A DNA stretch of 64,000 nucleotides, from assembly GCA_041920215.1 (NCBI GenBank), contig JAYRSJ010000002.1, positions 124,001 through 188,000 on the forward strand, written 5' to 3'. The stretch is from JAYRSJ01 sp041920215 (lineage in GTDB: Bacteria; Pseudomonadota; Gammaproteobacteria; Burkholderiales; Burkholderiaceae_C). Below are positions 1 to 7,281 of this stretch, piece by piece. Each line of letters begins with the position of its first letter. Position 1 is the first letter of the stretch. The notes under the pieces are model-generated. The model ran no database searches. It was not told the origin of the DNA and worked only from the letters and a program-made list of their open reading frames with translations. Both the position numbers and the translations under genes were made by a program.

Positions 1-298
1 CCTCGGTGCCCAGGGCGATGATCTTCTCCAGCCGGTTGGTGCCCAGCTTCAGCGTGCCGCCTTCCTGGGTGCTGCCGTCAGCGGCCTTCTTGCTCCAGTG
101 CGGCTCCAGGTTCTTGCCGGTCGCGCCCTTGCGCAGCACGCCGTGGCAGCCGGCGCAGCGCTCGAAGTAGATCTTCTTGCCGACTTCCATCTCGGCGGGC
201 GTCATCTCGGGGGCCTTGGCGGTCGTTTGGGCATGCGCGCCAAAGGCCAGGGCCGCTGCCATGGCTGCCATCAGCCGGGACAGATTCTGGGTGGTCAT
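1..298 (-). CDS. nirS: Cytochrome cd1 nitrite reductase NirS, N-terminal part (cut by window edge)
   Basis: Periplasmic enzyme that reduces nitrite to nitric oxide in denitrification. Only the first 99 codons are in the window; the gene continues beyond position 1. The start at 298 gives a short hydrophobic signal peptide ending near AHAQ. A c-type heme motif CAGCH follows at residues 48-52, inside the stretch KKIYFERCAGCHGVLRKGAT, which is highly typical of NirS. The following region (LEPHW.. and GGTLKLGT) matches the beta-proteobacterial type of NirS. The d1-heme propeller lies outside the window. An FNR/DNR-type box lies about 210 bases upstream. Together with the nor operon nearby, it supports a nitrite to NO to N2O module. 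Confidence 0.88.
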   Translation of the reverse strand, partial: MTTQNLSRLMAAMAAALAFGAHAQTTAKAPEMTPAEMEVGKKIYFERCAGCHGVLRKGATGKNLEPHWSKKAADGSTQEGGTLKLGTNRLEKIIALGTE

Positions 299-504
299 CT
301 CTTTGCACTCCGTCTTGTGGGCCCCGGCCTCGCCATCTTGTCTCGTGTGCGGGCGCCGTTGCCCTTGCAGCTCGTTCACCATGTCCAGAGCGTCCGGTCC
401 GGGCTTTTGCTGCCTGGTACTCATCGCTGGCCATGGACCCGGCGGGGGGCTGCTGTTCCTCGCATCGGGCAGCGCTATGGTCGGTGGGCGCCTGCTTCGA
501 GTCC

Positions 505-518
505 TTGAACTGGTTCAA
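505..518. promoter_or_regulatory. FNR/DNR-type box upstream of nirS
   Basis: TTGAACTGGTTCAA is a perfect TTGAN-N4-NTCAA palindrome as bound by Fnr/Dnr-family regulators. Its centre is about 213 bases upstream of the nirS start codon, implying a long leader. Bases 299-504 between box and gene show no convincing reading frame and are best read as the nirS promoter and untranslated leader. Confidence 0.7.
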
Positions 519-661
519 GCAATCGGAGCCTGGTGCAGCGTTGCCACGGTGCAGATGCGCGGCGTCAAATCGCTGCTCTGGGCCTGTGCCAGATCCCAGC
601 CCATCAGCATCACGCCGAGGGCCAGCAGCAGCTTGGAAAGGAACTTGAAATGCTCGTACAT
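515..661 (-). CDS. Possible small secreted peptide (48 aa) between nirS and the regulator genes
   Basis: A 48-codon frame begins with ATG at 661, eight bases after an AAAGG ribosome-binding-like sequence. It has a clear signal-peptide shape: K/F-rich start, hydrophobic core LLLALGVMLMGWDL and a cleavage-like AQA-QS. Only about 20 residues would remain after cleavage, including one Cys. It has its own FNR-type box upstream (739-752), and its stop codon lies inside the nirS box at 505-518. I do not recognise the family. It may be a real small periplasmic peptide, or the 5' remnant of a longer exported protein; the downstream frames look non-coding. Confidence 0.35.
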   Translation of the reverse strand: MYEHFKFLSKLLLALGVMLMGWDLAQAQSSDLTPRICTVATLHQAPIA

Positions 662-738
662 GATCGGTGCCTTTGGCGTCTGGAGGTCGGGATTGCGTCG
701 ATAGGGCTCCATGCTGGGCGAGACGGATCGCGCTGTCC

Positions 739-752
739 TTGAAGCAGTTCAA
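739..752. promoter_or_regulatory. FNR/DNR-type box
   Basis: TTGAAGCAGTTCAA, a perfect TTGAA-N4-TTCAA palindrome, sits between the Crp/Fnr gene at 792-1481 and the small signal-peptide frame starting at 661. Its centre is about 85 bases upstream of that start, so it most likely drives the small frame and possibly nirS. Confidence 0.65.
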
Positions 753-791
753 GACAGGGGGCCGCTCCCGGCGGCACACAATCGGTGACGC

Positions 792-1481
792 TCAGGCGCT
801 GGTGTAGCGCGCCAGATGCTGGGGCTGCAGGATGCGGATGTCGCGCCGGCAGATCTGGATCAGGCCGGCCTCTTCGAGTTCACGCAGCACGCGCGAGAAG
901 TATTCGGGGGTCAGGCTCAGGCGCGAGGCGATGGTGGCCTTGCTGACCGGCAGCGAGACGGTGATGGGGCGGCTGCAAGCCTCGTCCTGCTCGGCCAGCA
1001 GATAGCCGATCACACGACGCAGGCCGCTGTGCAGGCAATAGGCTTCCACATCGCGCCACAGACCCTGGATGCGCTGCGAGGCGCCGGCCAGCAGGCGCAG
1101 TGCGAAGCGCGGGTCGCGCGCCACCTGCTCGGTCATAGCCGCCTTGGGGATGCGCAGCACCAGGGCCTCGGTCAGGGTCTGGGCGGCCAGGCTGTGCGGC
1201 TGCTCGTTGAACACCAGCGTCTCGCCCAGCGGCTGACCCGGCCCCACCAGCTCCACCACCTTCTCGGCGCCATGGCTGGCGATGGTGAAGAGCTTGGCAT
1301 GGCCGGTCACCACCACCAGCACCGCCTCGCAGCGCTCGCCGGCCTCGAACAGCGTCTCGCCCCGGCCCAGGCGCAGCAGGCTGCAGCCCTGGCTGGCGAT
1401 ACGGGCACGGTCGGCGTCGCACAACTCGCTGAACAGCGGCAGTACGGACAGATAGCGTGGTAGGTCGAAGCTGGCTTGCAT
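792..1481 (-). CDS. Crp/Fnr-family transcriptional regulator (DNR-like), copy 1
   Basis: Cyclic-nucleotide-binding-type sensor domain (about residues 15-135), dimerisation helix, then a winged helix-turn-helix near the C-terminus (SKATIASRLSLTPEYFSRVLRELEEAGLI). That helix-turn-helix is typical of the Dnr/NnrR regulators of denitrification. The four-cysteine iron-sulfur pattern of true FNR is not present, so an NO/heme-sensing Dnr role is more likely than direct O2 sensing. The start at 1481 is chosen because GGGAG precedes it by about seven bases; an upstream in-frame ATG at 1544 would overlap the promoter. A perfect FNR box lies at 1547-1560. It is a close paralogue of the next gene and points towards nirS. 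Confidence 0.88.
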   Translation of the reverse strand: MQASFDLPRYLSVLPLFSELCDADRARIASQGCSLLRLGRGETLFEAGERCEAVLVVVTGHAKLFTIASHGAEKVVELVGPGQPLGETLVFNEQPHSLAAQTLTEALVLRIPKAAMTEQVARDPRFALRLLAGASQRIQGLWRDVEAYCLHSGLRRVIGYLLAEQDEACSRPITVSLPVSKATIASRLSLTPEYFSRVLRELEEAGLIQICRRDIRILQPQHLARYTSA

Positions 1482-1546
1482 GGGGAACTCCCGGTGGTCT
1501 TTTTCTGGCGACGGGGGCGATTCTTCGGCCTTGCTTGGAATCAAGT

Positions 1547-1560
1547 TTGATGCGCATCAA
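1547..1560. promoter_or_regulatory. Perfect consensus FNR box upstream of the first Crp/Fnr gene
   Basis: TTGATGCGCATCAA equals the consensus TTGAT-N4-ATCAA. Its centre is about 73 bases upstream of the start codon at 1481, so this regulator is probably itself induced by an Fnr-type activator when oxygen is low. Confidence 0.8.
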
Positions 1561-1681
1561 TGGCGACAGGCACCTAGTTCTTCAGAACTATGGGGGCCTA
1601 GTCCTTTTGGGTGAGTGCTGCTCGCACCGGCACTGCAGGCACCAGGCCGGGCTGCGCAGTTTTGCCGCTAGCGGACCGCAA

Positions 1682-1719
1682 TGAAACAGGCCCGGCACCC
1701 GCTGGACGGGGCCGGGCCT
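1682..1719 (-). terminator. Putative terminator after the second Crp/Fnr gene
   Basis: Nine-base inverted repeat AGGCCCGGC / GCCGGGCCT (1688-1696 and 1711-1719). On the minus strand it is followed by a short T-rich TGTTTCATT, 32 bases past the stop of the regulator ending at 1751. The U-tract is weak. Confidence 0.5.
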
Positions 1720-1750
1720 GGCCGGGGCTGGCGGGGTGGCGCGCCGTGTC

Positions 1751-2467
1751 TCAGACGGGCGCCGTGTAGCGCGCCAGGCGCTGCACATCGAGGATGTGGA
1801 TGTCGCGCTTGTCGATCGCGATCAGGCGGGCGGCCTCCAGCTCGTGCAGCACGCGCGAGAAGTACTCGGGGGTGAGGCTCAGGCGCGAGGCCAGCGTGGC
1901 CTTGCTGACCGGCAGCGAGACGGTGATCACCTCGCCGCTGACGCAGTCCTCGGCCCAGCGCTCGCCCAGCTGGTCGCGCAGCAGATAGCCGATCACCCGC
2001 TGCACGCCGCTGTGCAGCGCATAGGCCTCCACATCGTGCACCAGACCGTGCAGGCGGCGCGAGATGCCAGCGAGCATGCGCAGCGCGAAGCGCGAGTCGT
2101 GCTCAATCTCGGTCAGCACCGCGGCCTTGCCCACGCTCAGCAGCAGGCAGTCGCTCAGGGCCTGGGCATTGATGATGTAGGGCTTGCCGGTGAACATCAG
2201 CGCCTCGGCGAAGCTGTGGCCGGGCCCGACCAGCTCGATCACCTTCTCCTGCCCGCTGGGCGAGATCGCGAACAGCTTGACCTGGCCGGTGACGGTGACA
2301 TGGAACTCTTCGCAGGGCTCGCCGACGCGGAACACCGTGTCGCCGCGCGCCAGCCGGCGCAGCTGGCAGCCGCCGGCCAGGCGCTGCAGCTCGGTGGGGC
2401 TGAGATCGGTGAAGAGCGGCAGCACCGACAGATAGCGGGGTAGGTCGAAAGCGGCGCGGGTTTCCAT
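1751..2467 (-). CDS. Crp/Fnr-family transcriptional regulator (DNR-like), copy 2
   Basis: A 238-residue relative of the downstream regulator. Both share the N-terminal FDLPRYLSVLPLF and the helix-turn-helix SKATLASRLSLTPEYFSRVL, so the pair looks like a tandem duplication that has diverged. A cNMP-type beta-roll covers about residues 20-135 and the HTH about 185-215. The four-Cys iron-sulfur motif of FNR is absent, favouring a Dnr/NnrR-type NO or redox response. An FNR-like box (2505-2518) lies 38 bases upstream of the start. A hairpin terminator after the stop separates it from copy 1. Likely targets are the nir, nor, nrd and nar promoters in this window. Confidence 0.88.
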   Translation of the reverse strand: METRAAFDLPRYLSVLPLFTDLSPTELQRLAGGCQLRRLARGDTVFRVGEPCEEFHVTVTGQVKLFAISPSGQEKVIELVGPGHSFAEALMFTGKPYIINAQALSDCLLLSVGKAAVLTEIEHDSRFALRMLAGISRRLHGLVHDVEAYALHSGVQRVIGYLLRDQLGERWAEDCVSGEVITVSLPVSKATLASRLSLTPEYFSRVLHELEAARLIAIDKRDIHILDVQRLARYTAPV

Positions 2468-2504
2468 GGTGGCCGCATTGTGGTGAGTGGACCGGAGCTA
2501 GGAA

Positions 2505-2518
2505 TTGAGCAGCGTCAA
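2505..2518. promoter_or_regulatory. FNR-type box between second Crp/Fnr gene and EamA gene
   Basis: TTGAGCAGCGTCAA keeps the TTGA-N6-TCAA core. It is centred about 44 bases upstream of the regulator start at 2467 and about 66 bases upstream of the divergent EamA start at 2578. It could act on either promoter; the closer regulator is favoured. Confidence 0.6.
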
Positions 2519-2577
2519 TGGATATGGATCAAGCCGGCTGCCGGGCCGGCCCCTTCCCGGGCCAGAATCCAGGCCCT

Positions 2578-3465
2578 ATGCAAAGTTCCCAAAGCAAGGC
2601 AGCCGAGGCCCTGTACCCGCTGCTCTTCGTCGGCCTGTGGAGCACCGGCTTCATTGGTGCCAAATTCGGCCTGCCCGACGCCGGGCCGCTGACCTTCCTG
2701 AGCTGGCGCTACGCGATCGTGCTGCTGCTGATGGGCGGCATCGCCTGGCTGGGCCGCGCGCCCTGGCCCAAGGGCTGGCGCGCGCGGCTGCATATCGGCG
2801 TCTCGGGCCTGCTGGTGCATGGGGTCTATCTGGGCGGGGTCTTTGTCGCGATTTCCCAGGGCCTGCCGGCCGGCGTCACCGCCCTGCTGGTGGGCCTGCA
2901 GCCGCTGCTGACCGCGCTGGGCGCCGGCGCGCTGCTGGGCGAGCGGGTGCGGGCCAGCCAGTGGCTGGGCCTGGCCCTGGGCTTTGCCGGCGTGGCCCTG
3001 GTGGTGGCGCACAAGCTGCTGGGCGTGGCGGGCATCGATGCGCCGCGGCTGGCCGCCATGCTGCTGCCGGCCCTGCTGGCGCTGCTGGGCATCACCGCCG
3101 GCACGCTGTACCAGAAGCGCTTCTGCCCGGCCTTCGATCTGCGCAGCGGCTCGGTGCTGCAATTCCTGCCCTGCCTGGCGCTGACCCTGCCGCTGGCGGC
3201 GCTCAGCGAAAGCCTGACGGTGCGCTGGAGCGGCCAGTTCGTCTTCGCGCTGGCCTGGCTGGTGCTGGTGCTCTCGCTGGGCGCGGTGAGTCTGCTCAAC
3301 ACGCTGATACGGCGCGGCAGCGCGGTCAATGTGGCCAGCCTCTTCTATCTGGTGCCGCCCACCACCGCGCTGCTGGCCTGGGCCCTGTTCGGCGAGACGC
3401 TGACCGGCCTGGCCCTGCTGGGCATGGGGCTGACGGTGGCGGGCGTGTGGCTGGCGCGGCGCTGA
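2578..3465 (+). CDS. EamA/DMT-superfamily inner-membrane transporter
   Basis: 295 residues with about ten hydrophobic segments arranged as two repeats of five, as in the EamA (RhaT/YdcZ-type) drug/metabolite exporters. The N-terminus reads LYPLLFVGLWSTGFIGAKFG, the usual first helix with an aromatic and glycine-rich pattern. A second EamA repeat starts near residue 160. The substrate cannot be inferred. The start at 2578 is preferred because the upstream in-frame ATG at 2518 would overlap the FNR box and add a polar tail. The gene is divergent from the regulator and converges on norD, with 27 bases between stops. Confidence 0.85.
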   Translation: MQSSQSKAAEALYPLLFVGLWSTGFIGAKFGLPDAGPLTFLSWRYAIVLLLMGGIAWLGRAPWPKGWRARLHIGVSGLLVHGVYLGGVFVAISQGLPAGVTALLVGLQPLLTALGAGALLGERVRASQWLGLALGFAGVALVVAHKLLGVAGIDAPRLAAMLLPALLALLGITAGTLYQKRFCPAFDLRSGSVLQFLPCLALTLPLAALSESLTVRWSGQFVFALAWLVLVLSLGAVSLLNTLIRRGSAVNVASLFYLVPPTTALLAWALFGETLTGLALLGMGLTVAGVWLARR

Positions 3466-3492
3466 GGCGCCGCCGTGCAAGGGTTTGGCCGC

Positions 3493-5379
3493 TCAGCGCA
3501 CCAGGCTCGCATACACCCCGGTCAGGCGCTGCGGCAGCTCCTCGGGCCGGCGCACCTGGGCCCAGCCCTTGCTGCCGAACAGATGAGGCAGATAGTCGTG
3601 GGCGTCGGCGTCGATGCTGATGCAAAAGGGCGTGAGCCCGGCCTCGCGGGCCTCGCGCACCGCCTGGCGGGTGTCCTCGATACCCCAGCGGCCCTCGTAG
3701 ACATCGAGGTCATTGGGCTTGCCGTCGGTCAGCAGCAGCAGCAGACGCTGGCGCTCGGGGCGTTGCTGGAGCTGCAGTGTGGCGGCACGCAGCGCGGCGC
3801 CCATGCGGGTGTAGTAGCCCGGCCGGATCGCACCCACCCTGGCCTGCACCGCGGCGTTGTGCTTCCAGCCCTCGTCGAAGCCCTTCAGATGCTGCAGCCG
3901 CACATGGTTGCGCCGCACCGAGGAGAAGCCCAGCATCGCGAAGGCATCGCCGCAACCCGACAGCGCCTCGCCGAAGACATAGAGGGCGTCGCGTATCACG
4001 TCGATGACGCGCTGCTCGTTATTGCAGTAGGCGTCGGTGGACATGGACAGATCGGCCAGCAGCAGGCTGGCCAGGCTGCGCTCGCCGCGGCGCAGCCGGC
4101 GCGCGAAGACCAGCGGGTCGCCGCCCTGGTCCGGCTGCGGGCTCGTCGGCGGAGCGCTCAGCGCGGCGCCCAGGCCGGTGCTGTGGCGCACCCAGGCGTC
4201 GATATCGATCTGCTCGCCGTCGGCGCAGGCGCGCTGCCAGCGCGGTGCGGCGCGCAGCAGCTCCAGGCGGCGGCGCATGCGGCCGGCGCTGGCGCGCAGC
4301 TGCGGGCCGGGCTTGAAGGCCGCGGTGTCAGGTCTTGCCACCAGGGTCTGCACCGCGCAATGGGCCGGCAGCAGGCGGCGCTGCTTCCAGTCCCATTCGG
4401 GCAGCTGCAGCGCCTCGCCCAGCGGCAGATCATCGGCGCTGGCGCTGGGCAGGTCGAGGTCGAAGCGCACCCGCGAGGCGCTGCGGGTCTGGCCCTCGCG
4501 GCTCAGGTGCAGCTGCTCCATATCGTCGGCCGCGGCCAGCGCATGGCCGTCGTCCTCGTCGTCCTCGGCGCGGTCCAGCGGCACATGCTCGTTCCAGCTC
4601 AGCAGTGACTCGATCTTGGCCGGCAGCAGCAGCACCGGCCGCTTCTCGGCCTCGGTCTGAATCTGCTGGGTGCGGCGCCGGGTGGCGCTGTGCGCCAGGG
4701 CCTGGCCCTGCGGCCCGCCGGGCGGCGGCGGGTCCGCATCGCTGCGTCGGCCAGCCGTGCCACTGACGGCCGGCAGAGCCTCCAGCCACATCCACACCGG
4801 CGCCACGTCCAGGCAGCCGGGCGCAGGCGCGTCGTCAGCCAGGCTCTGCCCCTGCAGCGCCGCCTGCACCCAGGCCTCGGCGCTGGCTGCCGCGCCCTTG
4901 AGGCGCTCGGGCCGCGGGCGCAGCGCCAGCTCGGCCTGCAGCAGTCGCTGCCAGCGTGGGCGCAGGCCCGGGCAGCGCTGCAGCGCCCGCGCGCTGGCGG
5001 CCAGATTGTCGTGCAGCCAGCCCTGGCCGCTGCGCTCGAAGGCGGCGGCCAGCGCCGCCAGCCAGAGATAGAGCTCGCGGTTGAGCTGCGCCTCGGCATG
5101 CACCGCGATGCGCGGCGGCAGGGCCAGCGTGTCGGCGTCGAGCTGGGGCCGCTGGGCGCGCAGGCCGCTGCCGGCCAGGCGCTGCAGCCAGTCGCGTGGA
5201 CCGCCCACCCGGGCCAGGCCGGCCGGCACCAGGCGTACCGCGCCGGGGCCGCCGGCGGCGCGGAACAGCAGTGTGGCCGGCCGCAGCACGCTGTCCAGCG
5301 CCACCGCGGCGGCCTGGTGTTCGCGCTCAGCGGCCTTGCTGATGAAGCGGTGCCAGCGTTCGCCTACCCACTCTTCCAT
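3493..5379 (-). CDS. norD: Nitric oxide reductase activation protein NorD (VWA domain)
   Basis: 628-residue cytoplasmic protein with a C-terminal von Willebrand factor A domain. The metal-site (MIDAS) motif DLSMSTD and the later LLLLTDGKPNDLDVYEGRWGI are typical of NorD. Together with the AAA+ protein NorQ it is needed for maturation of active NorCB, probably by helping insertion of the non-heme iron (FeB) in NorB. It is the last gene of the nor operon, one base after the 4Fe-4S gene ending at 5381. The length is in the normal NorD range (about 600-640). Confidence 0.92.
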   Translation of the reverse strand: MEEWVGERWHRFISKAAEREHQAAAVALDSVLRPATLLFRAAGGPGAVRLVPAGLARVGGPRDWLQRLAGSGLRAQRPQLDADTLALPPRIAVHAEAQLNRELYLWLAALAAAFERSGQGWLHDNLAASARALQRCPGLRPRWQRLLQAELALRPRPERLKGAAASAEAWVQAALQGQSLADDAPAPGCLDVAPVWMWLEALPAVSGTAGRRSDADPPPPGGPQGQALAHSATRRRTQQIQTEAEKRPVLLLPAKIESLLSWNEHVPLDRAEDDEDDGHALAAADDMEQLHLSREGQTRSASRVRFDLDLPSASADDLPLGEALQLPEWDWKQRRLLPAHCAVQTLVARPDTAAFKPGPQLRASAGRMRRRLELLRAAPRWQRACADGEQIDIDAWVRHSTGLGAALSAPPTSPQPDQGGDPLVFARRLRRGERSLASLLLADLSMSTDAYCNNEQRVIDVIRDALYVFGEALSGCGDAFAMLGFSSVRRNHVRLQHLKGFDEGWKHNAAVQARVGAIRPGYYTRMGAALRAATLQLQQRPERQRLLLLLTDGKPNDLDVYEGRWGIEDTRQAVREAREAGLTPFCISIDADAHDYLPHLFGSKGWAQVRRPEELPQRLTGVYASLVR

Positions 5380-5380
5380 C

Positions 5381-6400
5381 TCAGGGTCCTTCCTGCCTGC
5401 GCTGGCGCAGGGTTTCGCGCAGGGCCTCCAGCCCGACCTGCCACTGCAGATTGGGCGCGCGCTGCTGGGCCGCGTGCGAGCTTTCGCATTCGCTGACGCA
5501 CTGGCCGCATTGCACGCAGGAGAACATCATGCGCTTGATATTGCGCGGCTTGAGCCGCATCGGGCAGGCCGTGTCGCAGGCCGCGCCCTCGGGGGATTGG
5601 GCGGTGCTGCAGCTGCGGCAGTCGCGCGCGCGTTCGCGCTCGAAGCTCACCACCAGGGCACGCGGGTTGGCCATCCAGGCCAGGCTCTGGAAGAAGCCCA
5701 CCGCGCAGCCGAAACGGCAGAACAGGTGGCGGGCCAGGGCCAGCTCCAGCGTGAACACCGTGCCGGCGATCAGGATGAAGCGCAGCTCTGCCGGCGTCAG
5801 CGCGCCCTGCAGCAGATGGCTCCAGATGCGCGCCGGCGGCAGCAGATAGGTCAGCAGCGTGATGGCCCACAGAAAGCCGAAGCTGGCGCAGGCCAGCAGG
5901 AACAGCGGCCAGTAGTGCGGCTGGGCCTGTTCGCCGGGCTTCAGAGAAGATTTCTTCTCCCAGACGCTGAAGCGGCCGCTGGCCTTGTGCAGCAGGCGGT
6001 TGAGCCCCTCGACCAGCGAGAAATGCGGGCACAGCCAGCCGCAGTAGAGCCGGCCCCAGCGCCAGGCCACATAGAGAAAACCACCGGCCAGGGCCGCCAG
6101 CGGCAGCAGTCCGCGCACGATCAGGGTCAGCGCCGCCGCGGTGGGCGTGACCTGGCCCTGGGCCAGCGCGTCTATGCCCAGCGACCAGCGCATGCCCAGC
6201 ACCCAGAGCTGGGTCTCGCTGAGGTCGAAGCGCAGCAGGTTCAGCGCCGGGGCCAGCAGGAACAAAAGAAAAAAGCCGGCCTGGGTGAGCCGGCGGCGGC
6301 GCTGCAGACGCGCCATGGGCAGGGCGGGCTCCGGCTGTGCCGCCGCGCTGAGCACCTTGCCTGCGCGGGGCTGCGCCAGGGCGGCAGGGCGCTCAGGCAT
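5381..6400 (-). CDS. NosR/NapH/CcoG-like membrane 4Fe-4S protein inside the nor operon
   Basis: 339 residues with about five transmembrane segments. A CGWLCP motif and a second CRFGC motif sit at membrane edges, as in the NapH/CcoG/NosR polyferredoxin family. A cytoplasmic ferredoxin-like part follows with CRSC...CDTACP and CVQCGQCVSEC, enough cysteines for two 4Fe-4S clusters. There is no FMN-binding domain as in full NosR. The start at 6400 is chosen because its ATG overlaps the norQ stop by eight bases (ATGCCTGA), a sign of translational coupling. It is not part of the classic norCBQDEF set. A role in electron supply or metal-site reduction for Nor is inferred from position only. Confidence 0.8.
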   Translation of the reverse strand: MPERPAALAQPRAGKVLSAAAQPEPALPMARLQRRRRLTQAGFFLLFLLAPALNLLRFDLSETQLWVLGMRWSLGIDALAQGQVTPTAAALTLIVRGLLPLAALAGGFLYVAWRWGRLYCGWLCPHFSLVEGLNRLLHKASGRFSVWEKKSSLKPGEQAQPHYWPLFLLACASFGFLWAITLLTYLLPPARIWSHLLQGALTPAELRFILIAGTVFTLELALARHLFCRFGCAVGFFQSLAWMANPRALVVSFERERARDCRSCSTAQSPEGAACDTACPMRLKPRNIKRMMFSCVQCGQCVSECESSHAAQQRAPNLQWQVGLEALRETLRQRRQEGP

Positions 6401-7250
6401 GGCGGGCGGCCGCCTGGGCCGGGTCTGCGGGGCCCAGCACCGCGTCCGCCACCTCGGCCAGCGCGGCCACCGTCTCGGCCTCATCGCTGAGGGCCTCGAC
6501 GATGGCGGCCTGGGCGGCGCGCGCCAGCGGCAGGCCGGCGACGGCCAGGCGGGCCGCCATCACCAGCAGGCGGGTGCTGGCGCTTTCCTCCAGATCATGC
6601 TCGGTGAGCCGGCGCAAGGCCTGGCCCAGCTTGACCAGCTGGGCGGCCATGGCCGCGCTGCAGCCGCTCTCGGCCTGGATGATGTTGCGTTCCACCTCGG
6701 GCAGCGGATAGTCCAGGCTCAGCGCGACGAAGCGCTGGCGGGTGCTGGGCTTCAGCCCCTTGAGCAGATTCTGGTAGCCGGGGTTGTAGCTGATCACCAG
6801 CATGAAGCCCGGCGCCGCCGGGATCAGCTCCCCGGTGCGTTCCAGCGGCAGCATGCGGCGGTCGTCGGCCAGCGGGTGCAGCACCACGGTGGTGTCCTTG
6901 CGGGCCTCGACCACCTCGTCCAGATAGCAGATCGCGCCGCCGCGCACCGCCCGCGTCAGCGGGCCGTCGCTCCAGCGGGTGTTGCCGCCTTCGATCAGGT
7001 GGCGGCCCACCAGATCGGCGGCGCTGAGGTCGTCATGGCAGCTGACCGTGATCAGCGGGCGGCCCAGGCGGGCCGCCATATGCTCGACCAGGCGGGTCTT
7101 GCCGCAGCCGGTGGGCCCCTTGATCAGCAGGGGCAGGCGGGCCGCATGGGCCTGGGCAAAGAGCTCGCACTCCTGGCCCTGGGCGGCGTAGAAGGGAGCC
7201 GGCTGCGGTTGATGCAGCGCGGCCACCTCGGTCTGGCTGAGCATATTCAT
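6393..7250 (-). CDS. norQ: Nitric oxide reductase activation ATPase NorQ
   Basis: 285-residue MoxR/CbbQ-type AAA+ ATPase. The Walker A motif GPTGCGKT lies about 20 residues into the ATPase core. Walker B-like ICYLDEV and the SCHDDLSAADLVGRHL segment are typical of NorQ/NirQ/CbbQ. It acts with NorD to activate NorCB. The start at 7250 is chosen for the AGGAG seven bases before it. The gene follows norB with a 31-base gap and overlaps the next gene by eight bases. Confidence 0.92.
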   Translation of the reverse strand: MNMLSQTEVAALHQPQPAPFYAAQGQECELFAQAHAARLPLLIKGPTGCGKTRLVEHMAARLGRPLITVSCHDDLSAADLVGRHLIEGGNTRWSDGPLTRAVRGGAICYLDEVVEARKDTTVVLHPLADDRRMLPLERTGELIPAAPGFMLVISYNPGYQNLLKGLKPSTRQRFVALSLDYPLPEVERNIIQAESGCSAAMAAQLVKLGQALRRLTEHDLEESASTRLLVMAARLAVAGLPLARAAQAAIVEALSDEAETVAALAEVADAVLGPADPAQAAARHA

Positions 7251-7281
7251 GCGGAGCTCCTGCTTTCTTTCTTGCGCGGCT

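Noticed and set aside
6401..6484. N-terminal extension of the nor-operon 4Fe-4S protein to 6484
   Set aside because: Reads as Arg/Trp/Pro-rich nonsense overlapping norQ; the ATG at 6400 coupled to the norQ stop is far better.
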